DNA of 64,000 bases from Sarcophilus harrisii (taxonomy: Eukaryota > Chordata > Mammalia > Dasyuromorphia > Dasyuridae). Shown piece by piece: positions 12,042 to 23,394 of the stretch. Made by a program: the position numbers and the translations under genes. A model generated the notes under the pieces. That model did not search any database. It was not told where the DNA came from and saw nothing but the letters and a program-made list of their open reading frames with translations. The stretch lies in the NCBI RefSeq assembly GCF_902635505.1, contig NC_045429.1:216818997-216882996 (forward strand), read 5' to 3'. Each line of letters begins with the position of its first letter. Position 1 is the first letter of the stretch.

Positions 12042-14337
12042 GGGACTGCCTCGGCCTGTCTGGGACTCTGCTGAAATCCAGAGCCTTATTACACAGAGGG
12101 CTTGTGGGCTGTAATCCTGATGCTGATAGCAGAATGAACACCCACAATCAGAAGCACAGGTTTATCTTATATGCAGCTTGTTTATCTGATGGTCTATTTG
12201 GATTGGTAGTGTATAATGGGAAGAGATTTGGTAATCCCAGGCTGATCAGGAGTGGTTGGTGTGTGGTATTAAATAGATGGCAGTATTCATAATGTGTAGG
12301 GAGTTAAAATCAGAGCCGTTGCTGAGATATAAAAGCCAGGGAAAAGTGAGTGTGTGGAGAGACAGTAAATAAGATGCTAACTCCTTTCATGAGTCTATTA
12401 CATAGATAATAATGCACAAAAAGGGATTGGGGGGAGAAACAAAAACATCTGCTTTTCTTTCATTCTGCCTAAAATTAGTGGTATTATTTGGGTTTTTTGG
12501 AACCATTTCTGAGATTTGCAAGATTATATATATATATATGTCATACATTCAAATATTTCATATATAAACACACATCTTTCATATATGTTTGTGTACACAT
12601 GCAAATGTGTATCTATAGACATATAGACACACATGTATGGCACAAATATACGTCGCATCAGGTCCCCTAAGAAGACAAAAGGATTAGGTGGCTATTTCCA
12701 CTCTGAAAGAGAAGCCTCTGTGTGCCACTGTAATACTATGAGGTGCCAAAAAAGCAGTAGATCTGGAAGGAATATCAAGGAGCTTGAAGAATACTATAGG
12801 AATTTTTCATTTGTTTACTGTAACAATTTTTCCTTCTCAAAAGGAAATCTGTTTTTTAAAGAAACATTAGAAATAGCTTTTCACGTGGGAAAATCTACAA
12901 TTGAGCCTCCTTTCCCTCAATCCCTTTGAAACTCCAAATAATACTACAGTAGCTACATTGTGGGTATGTATTGATTTCTCTTTCACAACCTTTGAGAGCA
13001 AGAGTTAGGTTTTTAGGCCGCTGGCCTGTTTCTCCACTTTCTGAAAGCCAGTGACTGACTATTTCAAAATACTTTGTTGGCCCCTGGTATTTGCCCCTCT
13101 TGACTTTTCCCTAAGTCATGAGCTACAGATACATTTCTTTTCTGAAAATAAAGGTACTTTAAACAAAACCAAATTGCTTTACTGTCCCCATCCTTTTTAC
13201 CCTAGCACTCACATTGCAAAGACCCCTCCTCTAACCACATATTAAAATATAAATGTCTCTCCTAAAACTCTGGACTTCAGACACAATGTAGGATCTGAGT
13301 GTGCCATGTTCATTTTAGAGTGTTTAAAGGGAGAATCAAACATTCTTTCATTTCTTTAGTTAGTCCTGTGCAAACACAGCACCCAGTAACGAGCCAACTC
13401 TTTATTTAGCCATGAGAGCTGCACTGAAGAACTCTAGAGTGACACATCCCCTTATTATTATGTTTTCTCTGGGTCAGAATTTCACAGGTGATAGAGGACA
13501 GAGTTTGCCATGTAGTAGATGTATGAGCCATTGCTTTGGGAACTTCACCCAGTGCCTGAACCTAAAGGCCTTCAGAACCAGCTATGATACAAATTAACAA
13601 AGAAATTACACATAAAAACTGAAAAATCAAGTAATCATTTGGGGCCCAAGGATTAACAAGTTCTCATGTCAATGTAAGAGCTGGAGGGAAAAAAAAAAAA
13701 AACAAAGAAAACAGGTCTTAGTTTAGATTTAATAGCTACTTAAACAGCCCTCCAAATGTAACACTCCTGAATACCAAGGAGAAGTGGGTTCCTCTTTCAG
13801 AAGTCTGGTTTGGGAAATCCAGATAAATCCATTTTCTATGGCAACTAGTGAAGCATTAGCCTATTTGTTCAGAAAGGAATCCCATAGCTGGAGGGAAGTT
13901 TGAGTGTTTAGTGCCATCTGCTGGGCAATCCAAGCCTGACAGACTCTAAAATGAGATTTAAGATTCCAGTGTGTAGCCAAGTTTGCTCCTTGGCCTATGA
14001 AGGTAGAGCTTTCATTTCCCCGAGGAATAAGAAATAAGCCAGCAGCTCTAGTTGGTTTAACAGGGAGAAAACGCACAATCAGCAAATATCCTAGAAAGTT
14101 TTAATAGCATGAACTCTTTCTAAGAGGACAAGGAATGGTGTCTAGATCTTATCACATGCAAATATTGGGATGGGGGGAGGGCAGAAGAGAGAAGAGTTCC
14201 TAGTTGTGTTTTCATCATTGTAATAAATTCACAGTGTGGAAATTTCCTCCACTGATACAAATCAGTAAGTCATCTGTCACATTCCTTCCGGTGACATGGG
14301 AGACCACCAGGCCTTATTATCTGAAAAGAGAAAGGAA

Positions 14338-14545
14338 TAATCATTTATATAGTGCTTGCCATGTGCCAAGCCCTAAGCCTCAGCAGTTTTTACAAATATT
14401 TCCTTTTATCCTCACAATCTTGGGAGGTAGGTGCCATTATTATTATCCCTATTTTATAGTTGAAGAAACTGAAGCAAACAGTTTAAGTGAATTGATAGTA
14501 AATGTCTGAGGCCAGATTTCAAGCTCTGGGTCTTCCTTCCAGATC
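14338..14545 (-). repeat. MIR-type SINE, antisense
   Basis: It reads 'tgcttgccatgtgccaagcc', 'cctcacaatcttgggaggt', 'agttgaagaaactgaagc' and 'gtctgaggccagatttcaag'. Confidence 0.8.
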
Positions 14546-14566
14546 CAATATTCTTTCTATTGCATT

Positions 14567-14632
14567 AAAATTTTATAATTAATTTTTTTTTAATTTTAAA
14601 AAAAATAATTTTTAAATTAAAAAATTAAAATT
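14567..14632. repeat. AT-rich fold-back stretch
   Basis: Runs of A and T interleave with self-complementary pieces (ATTTTAATT and AATTAAAAT types) and almost no G or C. It lies directly next to an antisense MIR. Confidence 0.6.
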
Positions 14633-14659
14633 TGCTGGTTGTGCATTTTCTCTATCCAA

Positions 14660-14935
14660 CTTGCCACCAGCCACCCCTATGCCTTCAGTCCTGTGGGACT
14701 ACCATCCAACCTACTTATATAACCTAAAGCCCCTTGGGTCTTGGCATCTGCCCAGTCAGGACTCTTAGAACCCTTAGAACTCTTGATCTCTTTATCAGCC
14801 TTGTAGCTAAGCTTTGCTTTAGGTATTGCTTTTTCATTTAGAGAGTGAGATCATTGAGAACAGGGACTCTTTTTTCCCTCCTCTCTTTATATTCTTAGTA
14901 CTATTCTTGACACAGAATGTTTAATAATGTTTTTT
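14660..14935 (+). repeat. L2-like LINE 3' end
   Basis: It resembles the L2 3' region in sense: a C-rich first part, then 'gagatcattgagaacaggga', 'tattcttagtactattcttg' and 'cacagaatgtttaataa'. Strongly diverged. Confidence 0.5.
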
Positions 14936-15034
14936 CCTTTATTCACTGACTTATGGTCTTAAAGAGCTTCTTGGGGATTTAAAAGTTAAGTGACTTGCTC
15001 AAGATCACACAACTATTATCTTTCTGACATTTAG

Positions 15035-15115
15035 GGTGTTTAATAAATAATAAATAAAATAATACTAATAAATAATAAACATAATTAATAAATAAAGTGT
15101 TTAATAAATATTAAA
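15035..15115. repeat. AATA/TAAA microsatellite
   Basis: Imperfect repetition of AATA units such as 'taataaataataaataaaa', with a few interruptions. Confidence 0.85.
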
Positions 15116-15879
15116 TAGTCACAGTCAGTTTTCACAGAGAAGACTCTAAGTGAAGCATGCAAGAAAACCTGCTCCCTTAGGTTTTTGCCAAACCTGGCTA
15201 TAGACGAATTCACTTTTATTTAATTTTGGTTTTTATGATGCACTTTATGATCGTGAACAAACCTAAGCATTTCAATACGTAAGGAACAACAACAAAAAAG
15301 AGGATAGTATATGAAATTGTGAGTTTCTATTACATACAATTTGTTGCATTCTGTTTTTTCGGAATTCTTTGATCTTTTGACTTCAAAAGAGCCATTATTT
15401 TATCAGTGGAGATAACTCTTCCATTAACCCCATTTGCAGCTCTTCCATCCCTTGATAGAGGCTTATGATAAGTTGCAGAGGCCAATAAACTTGAACATGA
15501 GGTAGCCAAGTTCTTGGTTGATGTGCTCCTCAGTACTTGTAGGTAGGCTAGTTTCCAGTGGGCAGGCACATAATGCCAGGCCGCTAATCAAAATCTTTCC
15601 ACCTACTGAAGACTGTACCCTACTGCCTTTAAGGGCTTCACCTTGATGTATCATCAAGAAAGGCCTTTGGAGGGTATCATCAGTCACTCATTGGTGGTCC
15701 TGACTACAAAGACAGTTGTCCTGTCTATTCACCTACTACCCCTCTCAGTTCTGACACAGTTGATTTGTGATGGATGCTGAGCAAGTCGCTTTGTCTCCAT
15801 ACTCTTAAGTATCCCTCTAAGACTAGAAGATTTAGAAATTTCAACCTCCATTGATAGAACAATTTCCACGCCAAAAGAT

Positions 15880-16065
15880 TCCTGCCCTGTCCAACTCATT
15901 GTGATCTCTTATGGGGTTTTCTTGGCAAAAATGTTGAAGTAGTTTATCATTTTCTTCTTACACATGAGGAACCTGAAGGGTTAAGTGATTTACCCAGGCT
16001 CACACAGCTTAGTAAGTGTCTAAGGCCACATTTGAACTCAGGAAGATGAATGTTCCTGACTCCAG
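15880..16065 (-). repeat. Marsupial tRNA-derived SINE (MAR1-like), antisense
   Basis: It shows 'ggggttttcttggcaaaaat', 'gtttatcattttcttctt', 'tacccaggctcacacagctt', 'aggccacatttgaactcagg' and 'cctgactccaggccc'. The same order recurs at 29730 and 30818. Confidence 0.75.
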
Positions 16066-16334
16066 GCCCATCTGCCCATGAAATCACAAGTCCCACTCCT
16101 ATCCCCATCTTCATCAATCAGCATTTCTCCAGGCGGAGTATTGTAATAGCTAGATAGTTTAGAAAACAGGGAAAACTTTCTGTCCTTTAAAAGATTATAT
16201 TCTAACTTTAATGAGGAAAATAATTTGAAAGCCCTTGCTGACACAAAAATAGTTAGGAATCTACCAATAGGTTACTTGACATGTGTGCATGTGCAAGCAG
16301 ACATGCAATCTATTGGAAGAGAAAGGCCACTGGA

Positions 16335-16490
16335 GGTGAAGGCAAAAGGGCAGGGTTCTAGTCCCAGCCCCACCATTTCCTCTCACTTCACTTCTGGGCC
16401 TCTATATCCCCATCTTTAAAATGAGGCAGTGGGACTGCATGGTCTCTAAGGTCCCTTATAGCTCCAAATCCTTTGATCCAATAAGTCACA
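16335..16490 (+). repeat. MIR-type SINE
   Basis: It reads 'gttctagtcccagccccacc', 'cttctgggcctctatatccc', 'tttaaaatgaggcagtggga' and 'ctaaggtcccttatagctc'. Confidence 0.7.
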
Positions 16491-16959
16491 ACTCAACTGC
16501 CCATCCACAAAATAAGGAGAGTGTGAATTGTACCTCCTATTTACCACAGTGATTGTGAGAACCAAACAAGTTGATGCACAAAGCATATGGTAACTAAAAA
16601 TACAGCATTTATGTAATGCTGTATGAATGTAAGGTGTTATGGTTATCTTTCAGTGGAAATGAGAGCTGTCAGTTTAGACAACAGAATCAGGTTAGAAAAG
16701 CTTTGACAGGCTAGAATGATAATCCCAATTTAGTTAAGAGAAACAACTCAAATTTCCATAGCTATGAAATGCTGGAGGCAGATTGATTTTACAGAGACAT
16801 ATTGTCCAGTGTTACAAAATCTTCTATACTTTATACCCTGATCACACAACTGGAGCATTAAATACAGTTCTATGTATTACATCTTTTAAAAAAACATTAG
16901 TGAACTGGATTATACCCAGAAGAGAGTAATCAAGGACGGAAATGGGACCCAAAACCAGG

Positions 16960-17115
16960 CCATGTTGAGATCAGTTGAAGGAACCTAGAGGTATTTTGCC
17001 TGGAGAAATGATGATATGGAAGAGGAGGAGTGATGATGAATGTTAGTTGTCTTCAAGTATTTGAAAGGTCGACACATTGAAGATGGATGTATTCTGCTTG
17101 GCCCCAAGAGAGAAC
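16960..17115 (+). mobile_element. CR1/L3-type LINE remnant
   Basis: The + strand encodes a degraded CR1-clade reverse transcriptase tail: 'LVVFKYLKGRHIEDGC' at about 17044-17091, equivalent to the family's VYKYLKGxxxEDG segment, followed by 'cttggccccaagagagaact'. It is ancient, short and broken. Confidence 0.6.
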
Positions 17116-17529
17116 TAGGAAGTTGAGCCTTCCAGTTTCTCCAAAGTATCCGATGCCTGCAGGGATGTACAAATAAATATTTAACAAACCAATTGGGAGG
17201 TGGGGCAAGGATGTGAAAGAAAGTTACTCGGGATACACTTTTAAGTTTATCCTGCATTATTAGCATTTTCTCTCACTTTTTCAGACCTGAACAATCAAAA
17301 GAACAATTAATAAAGCCCTGATTTTTTAGTGTTTGCCACTTTTCTATGTATAAAAACTTAATCAGATCTTTAAGCAGGGATAAGCTAACTGCAGCATATT
17401 GTTTGGTGCCCATTTATTCAACTGTTTGGTGCTCAAGTATTACCTTAGTTGATACTTTGCATGTGGTTATTGATTTCAAAAGGATTACCAAAGTAACCTA
17501 CTTAAATTAACATTAATGAGACTTATTTC

Positions 17530-17770
17530 ACATCATTCTCCTCCACTCTACCTTCTAGCTCTAACAGATCTTTCCTGCTATTTTCCAAGCTCAGCCTTCT
17601 ATCTTCTGACTCGTTGCCTTTAGGCAAGCTATATCCTATGCCTTTCTTTCCCCTTCAACTCTTAGAATGCCCTAGCTTTATGCACGGCTCGGATAAAGCC
17701 CATCTTGCTTACTTATGTACACATTATATGCCCCTAATAAAACAGAAAAGAAACTGAGACCTAGAAAAGA
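17530..17770 (+). repeat. L2-like remnant
   Basis: C/T-rich sequence with 'cctttctttccccttcaac', 'ttagaatgccctagcttt' and 'ataaagcccatcttgcttac' resembles the L2 3' region. It then runs into an antisense MIR core ('aaactgagacctagaaaag') near 17750. Confidence 0.4.
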
Positions 17771-18258
17771 GAAAGCATTTAGCCAATGTCACACGCAGGC
17801 AGTGTCAGGAGTCTGGCTTGAGTCTGGAGCCATCTTGACTGTAGTCCTTCCTCACTGCCTTATCTAGCTATGGGAGCTTAATTAAATCCTTGTTGGATTG
17901 GATTAGGATAAAAATGCTATTATTTTAAAATTCTGCTCATTCTAATATATTCATCATCATTTTCTTTGATAACCTTTACTGATAATCAAACACAGCATAT
18001 GTGTTTGTGCTTGCTTTCTTCCTCAGCTGGTCATGTTTAACCGAAATCTTAGAAGTCCCTTATACTGAAAAATAAGAAGCTACTGTCCCCCAATTCATTC
18101 TCTAAACCAGCAAGAGATGCATTTTCCAACTTATAATTCACTAATTTTGTGCCCTCATGAAGGTGACAGTGACATTTTGGGGAGGATATTCTATCTGTTA
18201 GAATTATACAGTAATCATTCAGGAGTAACCCACTGGTTATCTTCATCCTTGGTTTCAG

Positions 18259-18465
18259 GTCAAACTTCCCTTTCCTGTCGATCAAATCACAGATCTTCCA
18301 AGGAACGATTTCCAGATGATGATAAAGATGCACAAGTTAACCTCAGAACAATTAGAGTTCATTCATGATGTTCGCCGGCGTAGCAAGAATCGGATTGCAG
18401 CTCAACGTTGCCGCAAAAGAAAACTGGACTGCATTCAGAATTTAGAATGTGAAATACGGAAATTG
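18259..18465 (+). CDS. BACH2: BACH2 bZIP exon (basic region)
   Basis: A 207-nt exon (69 codons, phase 0) between acceptor TTTCAG and donor GTAAGT. It starts [13 protein letters not shown] and ends ECEIRKL. It encodes the CNC motif region upstream of the basic domain ([20 protein letters not shown]), the DNA-contacting basic segment [12 protein letters not shown] and the first heptads of the leucine zipper. This part binds MARE/ARE sites as a heterodimer with a small MAF protein. All 69 residues agree with the human protein as I recall it. Open reading beyond the donor is intron. Confidence 0.98.
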
Positions 18466-19955
18466 GTAAGTTTGGGTCATTCTGTCCTCTTACTCTGCAA
18501 TTGGAAATTTGCAATTAGGTTGCTGGAAAAGTTAGATGTGAGGGCAAGAATAAAGGGAAATGTTAAAGGAAAAAAAGCCAACATTCAGGAAAAGATTATG
18601 ATCATTCAGTTTTTTTTAAAAAATAATACCCCAAAAGCAAATTATCACTTCAGGTGTTTGGATGTGTACAAAAAACTAATAATAGCATCCCATGGCATTC
18701 ATTAGTTATATAAAGATAATTCTTTTTCAAATTTAATCTATAAATGGGGCTATTGGTAACTCACCTCACTCTAGGCAGAGGCTTGGACAAGAGGATCTCA
18801 TAAGGTTTTTTCCTGCTCTAATATCTATAATTCTGTCATTCAAAAAACAAATGTCCCATTCTACATGCTTGAGTGTCTCATTCATTCTTCTGCAATGAAG
18901 AGAGAAAGAGTTTAAAGTTCACTGCCATTCACAGTGCTAAGCTCCTTTTCTTCCAAGACAACTAAGCCTCAGACTAGGAGTCAGCCTCATTTCTGTAAAA
19001 TTCTGCACTCGTCCCACAGTTCTAAAGAGCTGAATAGTGGAGCCCATCATTGAGGCCATATCTGTATTAACCTAAGAAGTGAAAAATGTATCAACACTTC
19101 ATTATACACAATATATCTTCCTGTTACTATGCTTCAGACAGCTGTTTGCCTCGTTTTAAGCCTTTAGCTTTGATAAAAAATAAAGCAGAAAAGCAAAGCC
19201 ACTTGAAAAGCAGGAGCAGTTCTTAAATAGTGTAAGAAAGCACATTCAGCCTCAGTGTCCCCATTGAGGTAACAGCACACAAACATATGTTCCTTAATCT
19301 ATTAAGCTCTCACACACCTTCCTTATTTCCATGATACAAATTTAATCAACAGTGTCCTGGGTGAGCTCGTTTCTTTCTGTGGGCCCTACTCAGAGCATCA
19401 CTTCAGTCGCCCATCCCTAAGCTTCTTCTGGGGAAGCCTCCCCCCTGAGGGTGAAGGCCAGGAAACTTTGCTATAATCTGCCCAGCACAGGAGGCTTGTT
19501 TCCTGACTCTGATCCAGGCTTTGTGTAGGAACCAGAAAGCTCCAACTTTTCCAAACTTCTTTGGGTCCTTCCTATCTCCCATCTACCCCCTCCAAATTCT
19601 TTGTCTCCAGCACGCGCCACACAGCTTTTACAAACTTGCCTAATGTATTTCTCTCAAGTTACACGTCTACATCTGTTTATTTTTCATTTTTTAAACATGT
19701 TTTCTTGGTAAATTTATAAATATTTTAGCAGGTGCCCTTTCCCTGTGTAAATCTCTCAGACACACATGGCCACCCTGCCTGCCAGATTGCATTTCCTTTC
19801 TCTCACATTCGCCACATAAGGACTCATTTTCTTTCTTGAGTTTCTGCTTGCTTGATATTCATCCTTTCTCTCCTCATCTCTCCCTCTTTTCCCCCTTGCC
19901 TTTCCTGTTCCTTCCCTTGCTGTTTCCATCTCCTCCCTCCCTTTGTCTTTCCCTT

Positions 19956-19958
19956 ACA

Positions 19959-19989
<31 letters not shown>

Positions 19990-19991
19990 GC
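19956..19991. repeat. (AC)n(GC)n alternating purine-pyrimidine tract
   Basis: About ten AC units pass directly into about eight GC units, 36 nt of strict alternation. The flanking 19855-19955 is C/T-rich. Confidence 0.95.
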
Positions 19992-20111
19992 TATTTGGCA
20001 GATTTTGGCAGTGATACCAAAGAGAATGGCATGAAAGGCCAAAGACATCCCTGCCTGCCCAGGGTATGATGACCAAGAGCTACTGGAGTGACCTGCAGCC
20101 GTCGAGTTATT

Positions 20112-20165
20112 CACTTAATAAGCACTTATTAAGTACCTACTGTATGCCAGGCACTATGCCCAGTG
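20112..20165 (-). repeat. MIR-type SINE tail, antisense
   Basis: 'aataagcacttattaagtac' and 'ctactgtatgccaggcacta' form the characteristic reversed 3' tail. Confidence 0.65.
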
Positions 20166-20881
20166 CCATCTGCCTCTGTTGACAGAGATGGCACTTAATT
20201 GCTCCAGAACTAATTGTCAAGCCTGCTCACTACCTACAGCCTTTTACTTTTTCTTCCTTATCCATTCTGTTGCCCTTCTCTGAGGCAATCATGGCCTGGA
20301 GACAACAACTAGCAGAGTATAAAAGCTTACTCTCTAAATGGTAGGTAAGCCATGCTTGCATGGTGCTTCCCCCACACAGATTGCTGTGTCAGTCACTGCA
20401 GCTTTCTTACCACTGTCAAGCCTGGCACCAGCTGAGAAAACGAGGTACTGCTAGTGCCAAAGGGATGAATCCAGCTGCGCTTGGTGGCTGCCCAGAGAAA
20501 ACAGTGATTGGCACTCCACCAAAGGAAGGGCTCCCCAGCGTGCATAAAAAAAAGAGAGGACTTTTCTGGAGCCGTCATGCCGGCAGGGGAGCTGGCGGGG
20601 CCCCTCTCACAGAGCTCTCTCAGGACAGGAGGAGTAGTCGGGAATTTAAAGCTGAGGAGCAGATCTTTCATTTGTAAACCTATTAGGAGTTGTCATGTGG
20701 CTTGTCTCAAAACTTGTAGCATAGCCGGGATTTTGCCTGCAAAGACGGATCCAGCCATTCTTAAAAAGCCTCCAAATGAAGCTACAATGCCAACGTAGGC
20801 TATTGCCACGTAAACAAAATCAAAAAGACCAGAGTATTTCAACACTCTAAATTAATAGCAGTCGCTGCTGCACTATCGTGA

Positions 20882-21125
20882 ATCATAGTATGTTAGTGCT
20901 GGAAGGGACCTTACAGGCCATCTGATTCAGTCCCTCTCATTTTGCATATAAAGAAACTGAGGCACCAGAACCTGAGTTCAAATCCAGCCTCATACACTTA
21001 ATACTTCCTAGCTGTGTGACCCTGGGCAAGTCACTTAACCCCAGAAAAAAAAGAAGAAAAAGAAAAAAATTAATTGAGACCCAGAGAAAGGAAGTGTTTA
21101 ACCACAACTACAGATATTAGTTGTG
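20882..21125 (+). repeat. Old dispersed repeat split by a nested SINE
   Basis: The outer sequence reads 'agtgctggaagggaccttac' and 'aaagaaactgaggcac', and resumes after about 21065 with 'gagacccagagaaaggaag'. The inner part is a separate SINE fragment (next entry). Confidence 0.6.
20966..21068 (+). mobile_element. SINE1-type marsupial SINE, 5'-truncated, nested
   Basis: It shows 'cctgagttcaaatccagcct', 'acttaatacttcctagctg', 'tgtgaccctgggcaagtcac', 'ttaacccc', then an A-rich tail. It has interrupted an older repeat, so it is the younger of the two. Confidence 0.8.
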
Positions 21126-21700
21126 AAAACTGTGATTGGAACATAATCTATAATTGCTGCCCCAAGTTTCTTTATCATAAAAGTAGATCTTAGAAATAAA
21201 CAAAAAAGTTTGTTTAATCAAAATTTCACTGTAAATGCATGGGAGAGGAAAAGGGCCATAGAGCTTTCATTGTACAAACAGAATTAATACAGTGTACAAA
21301 CAGAATTTAGTTGCTACAATTGGAACTTATCTTAACATGGCTTTTTGACTGAAGAAGGAATTTCCTCCACTGCAGCTGTCCTTCTCTTATACCTCACCAT
21401 GGTATGGAGGGAACCCTGGGTTTTAAAAGAATGCCAGGGCAATTCAGGTTTTGGCAGGTTCTGCCATGCTGGAAAGGCTTCAAGCGGAGGAGGCCTAGTG
21501 ACGGACATCTCTCGTCCAAGGACTGGCCTGTGTCAACTTAGAAAGGGTCATTTCTGAGTCAGTTCCAAGGTAATTAATTTTTTTCAACCACAGCATCTTT
21601 CAAAAAACAATCTACTAAATTATCAAAGTTGGGTATCCACACTGAGGACATCACAGATCCTCAAAGTGAGTATTGAAATATAATTTACACATTATTCTTG

Positions 21701-21703
<3 letters not shown>

Positions 21704-21742
<39 letters not shown>
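21704..21742. repeat. (AC)n microsatellite
   Basis: About 19 uninterrupted AC units. Confidence 0.98.
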
Positions 21743-21745
<3 letters not shown>

Positions 21746-21924
21746 CTGCATCTTACCTAATCAGACCTCTGGCCTCATTGTACTGTTGAAATTTTTTATA
21801 CATTAAAACCCCTCTAGTCCTTTTCTTCTCTCATGTATTTTTAATGACATTTCAATTAATAGAACTATTTTGCCTTGTATATTTATAGTTCTGCTTTGAT
21901 GAAAAAGGGGTAAGGGACAGTATA

Positions 21925-22130
21925 CATGTCAGGTGCTTTATGTTTATAGGGAACTTTATAATATATCCTTGCATTTGAGTCTCATGACAGCAGTGTGAAG
22001 TAGACAAACCAAATAAGATTATCCATAGTTTAAGGTGAGAAACTAAGGCTCATGAGGTCAAGTCCCCAGTTCACACAGCTGTCAGCAAGTAGAGCCTCGA
22101 AGCCAACCCAAGGCTTCTGTCTTCGCGTGC
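21925..22130 (-). repeat. MIR-type SINE, antisense
   Basis: It reads 'caggtgctttatgtttatag', 'gagtctcatgacagcagtg', 'gagaaactaaggctcatgag' and 'cacacagctgtcagcaagt'. Confidence 0.6.
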
Positions 22131-22239
22131 CCTTCTCTTTTCACTGTGCCTTGGCTACTTCTTTAAGAATACAGACTGATCGTACGGAATTTCTTTTATT
22201 TCATAATCTTTTCCTGACCAGCTCTCCTCAACTCATCAC

Positions 22240-22415
22240 AGATTTAAATTTGGAAAGGACCTGAAAGTCCATAGTCCTCATTTTATGAATCAGAAAACTG
22301 AGACAGGCCCAGAGGGATTAAATTGCTTACCCCAGAACATATAGGGAATAGCAGGACTGAAATTTGAACCCAGGTCCTTTGGGACCAAATCCAGTGTTCT
22401 TTCCATGAGTGAGCT
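22240..22415 (-). repeat. MIR-like SINE, antisense
   Basis: It reads 'ggaaaggacctgaaagtcc', 'cagaaaactgagacaggcc', 'tgaaatttgaacccaggtcc' and 'ccagtgttctttccat'. Confidence 0.6.
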
Positions 22416-22825
22416 GCTTTTCCAATAGAAAGGTGTAGACTCAGAGACTGCCCAAACCTAAGCAACAAAATAACCCCTCTACCCCACCTCCCAAAAAATC
22501 AACAGCCACGTTCAGTAGACTCTGCTTACTGAGGCAGTCAGTGTTATTCATTATTTTAAAAGATATTTAATCATTTGGTTGTAAACAAAGAGAGAATTTG
22601 CTGGTTTCCTGCCTAGGAACAAGAAGGGTCAGCCACTCCCTAAGGAGTGTGCTTAAGGAAGTATTGGATATTTATACACGTGGTCTCCCGAATGGGGTCC
22701 CAGTTAGAGAGATGCAAAGGGCTATGTCCCAGACACAGACAGACTGGTACGCCACAGGTTCCCTGGAAATGTTACCGAGGTGGGCACAGCGTCACACAAA
22801 CCTTCCCTTTGTTCTGTTTCCCCAG

Positions 22826-23305
22826 GTATGCGAGAAAGAAAAACTGTTATCAGAACGAAACCAGCTGAAAGCGTGCATGGGAGAACTCTTAGATAACTTC
22901 TCCTGCCTTTCCCAAGAAGTCTGCAGAGATATCCAGAGCCCTGAGCAGATTCAAGCCCTGCACCGGTATTGCCCTGTCCTCAGGCCCATGGATCTCCCCA
23001 CACCCACCAGTATTAACCCTTCACCCACCGGCATGGAGCAAAGCCTGGCAGCCTCCCAGTGCGTCGGGGAAAGCATGCAGTGCTGCTTGGATCAGGGCAC
23101 CGTGCCCCTCGGGACTCCCTGGCTCCCCAACAATGTGTCGGAGAATTGTACAGCCGGGAGGAGGTTGGATGGAGCTGACCAAGGTACCTACTCAGAAAGA
23201 GGGCCCTCTCTAGAACCGAGGAGCCAAACAGTGACCGTGGACTTCTGCCAGGAAATGACTGATAAATGTACAACAGACGAACAGCCCAGGAAAGATTATA
23301 CCTAG
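22826..23305 (+). CDS. BACH2: BACH2 final coding exon (zipper end and C-terminus)
   Basis: 159 codons plus TAG at 23303-23305, in phase 0 with the previous exon. It begins VCEKEKLLSERNQLKACMGE, which completes the leucine zipper, and continues CLSQEVCRDIQSPEQIQALH and a Cys-Pro motif (RYCPVLRP). It ends DFCQEMTDKCTTDEQPRKDY plus a final T, the conserved C-terminal segment known in the family for cytoplasmic localisation/nuclear export. The middle (around LPTPTSINPSPTGMEQ) is the least conserved part against human. Frame continuity across the three exons gives 771 residues in the window; human BACH2 is 841. Confidence 0.97.
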   Translation, partial: VCEKEKLLSERNQLKACMGELLDNFSCLSQEVCRDIQSPEQIQALHRYCPVLRPMDLPTPTSINPSPTGMEQSLAASQCVGESMQCCLDQGTVPLGTPWLPNNVSENCTAGRRLDGADQGTYSERGPSLEPRSQTVTVDFCQEMTDKCTTDEQPRKDYT

Positions 23306-23394
23306 TGACGGGCCCTGACATCCCCACCCAGACAAACGTTCATCAGTCAGCCTGTGGCCAGTTCATTTGTTGTCTAGAAGAACGAATTTGGTGC

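Larger units (their letters stand above)
5291..18258 (+). other. BACH2: BACH2 intron between the large exon and the bZIP exon
   Basis: About 13 kb with no supported coding exon. It carries MIR-type SINEs (5524, 6545, 10868, 14338, 16335), L1 3' ends (8345, 8866, 9950), L2-like (14660, 17530) and CR1/L3-like (16960) remnants, a marsupial SINE (15880), a polypurine tract (9209) and AT-rich DNA (7780-7890, 14567-14632). The stretches at 7000-8300, 11100-14300 and 17120-17500 show no recognisable repeat; 11640-12300 is GC-richer and looks single-copy. Donor GTAGGG at 5291; acceptor TTTCAG ends at 18258. Confidence 0.85.
18466..22825 (+). other. BACH2: BACH2 last intron
   Basis: About 4.4 kb with no supported exon. 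It holds an antisense MIR tail (20112-20165), a composite repeat with a nested SINE (20882-21125), a CA/CG alternating tract (19956-19991) next to a C/T-rich stretch (19855-19955), a CA microsatellite (21704-21742) and antisense MIR-like copies (21925-22130, 22240-22415). Positions 18850-19800 and 20200-20870 look single-copy. Acceptor CCCCAG ends at 22825. Confidence 0.85.

Noticed and set aside
18466-18705. Extension of the BACH2 bZIP frame past 18465
   Set aside because: A GTAAGT donor lies at 18466 and the zipper continues in frame at 22826.
20360-20798. Overlapping open frames on both strands (92-105 residues)
   Set aside because: No domain, no splice context and frames on both strands. 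The region is GC-richer, which makes open frames common by chance.
19956-21742. CRISPR-like regular repeats
   Set aside because: These are microsatellites with no spacers, and the genome is eukaryotic.
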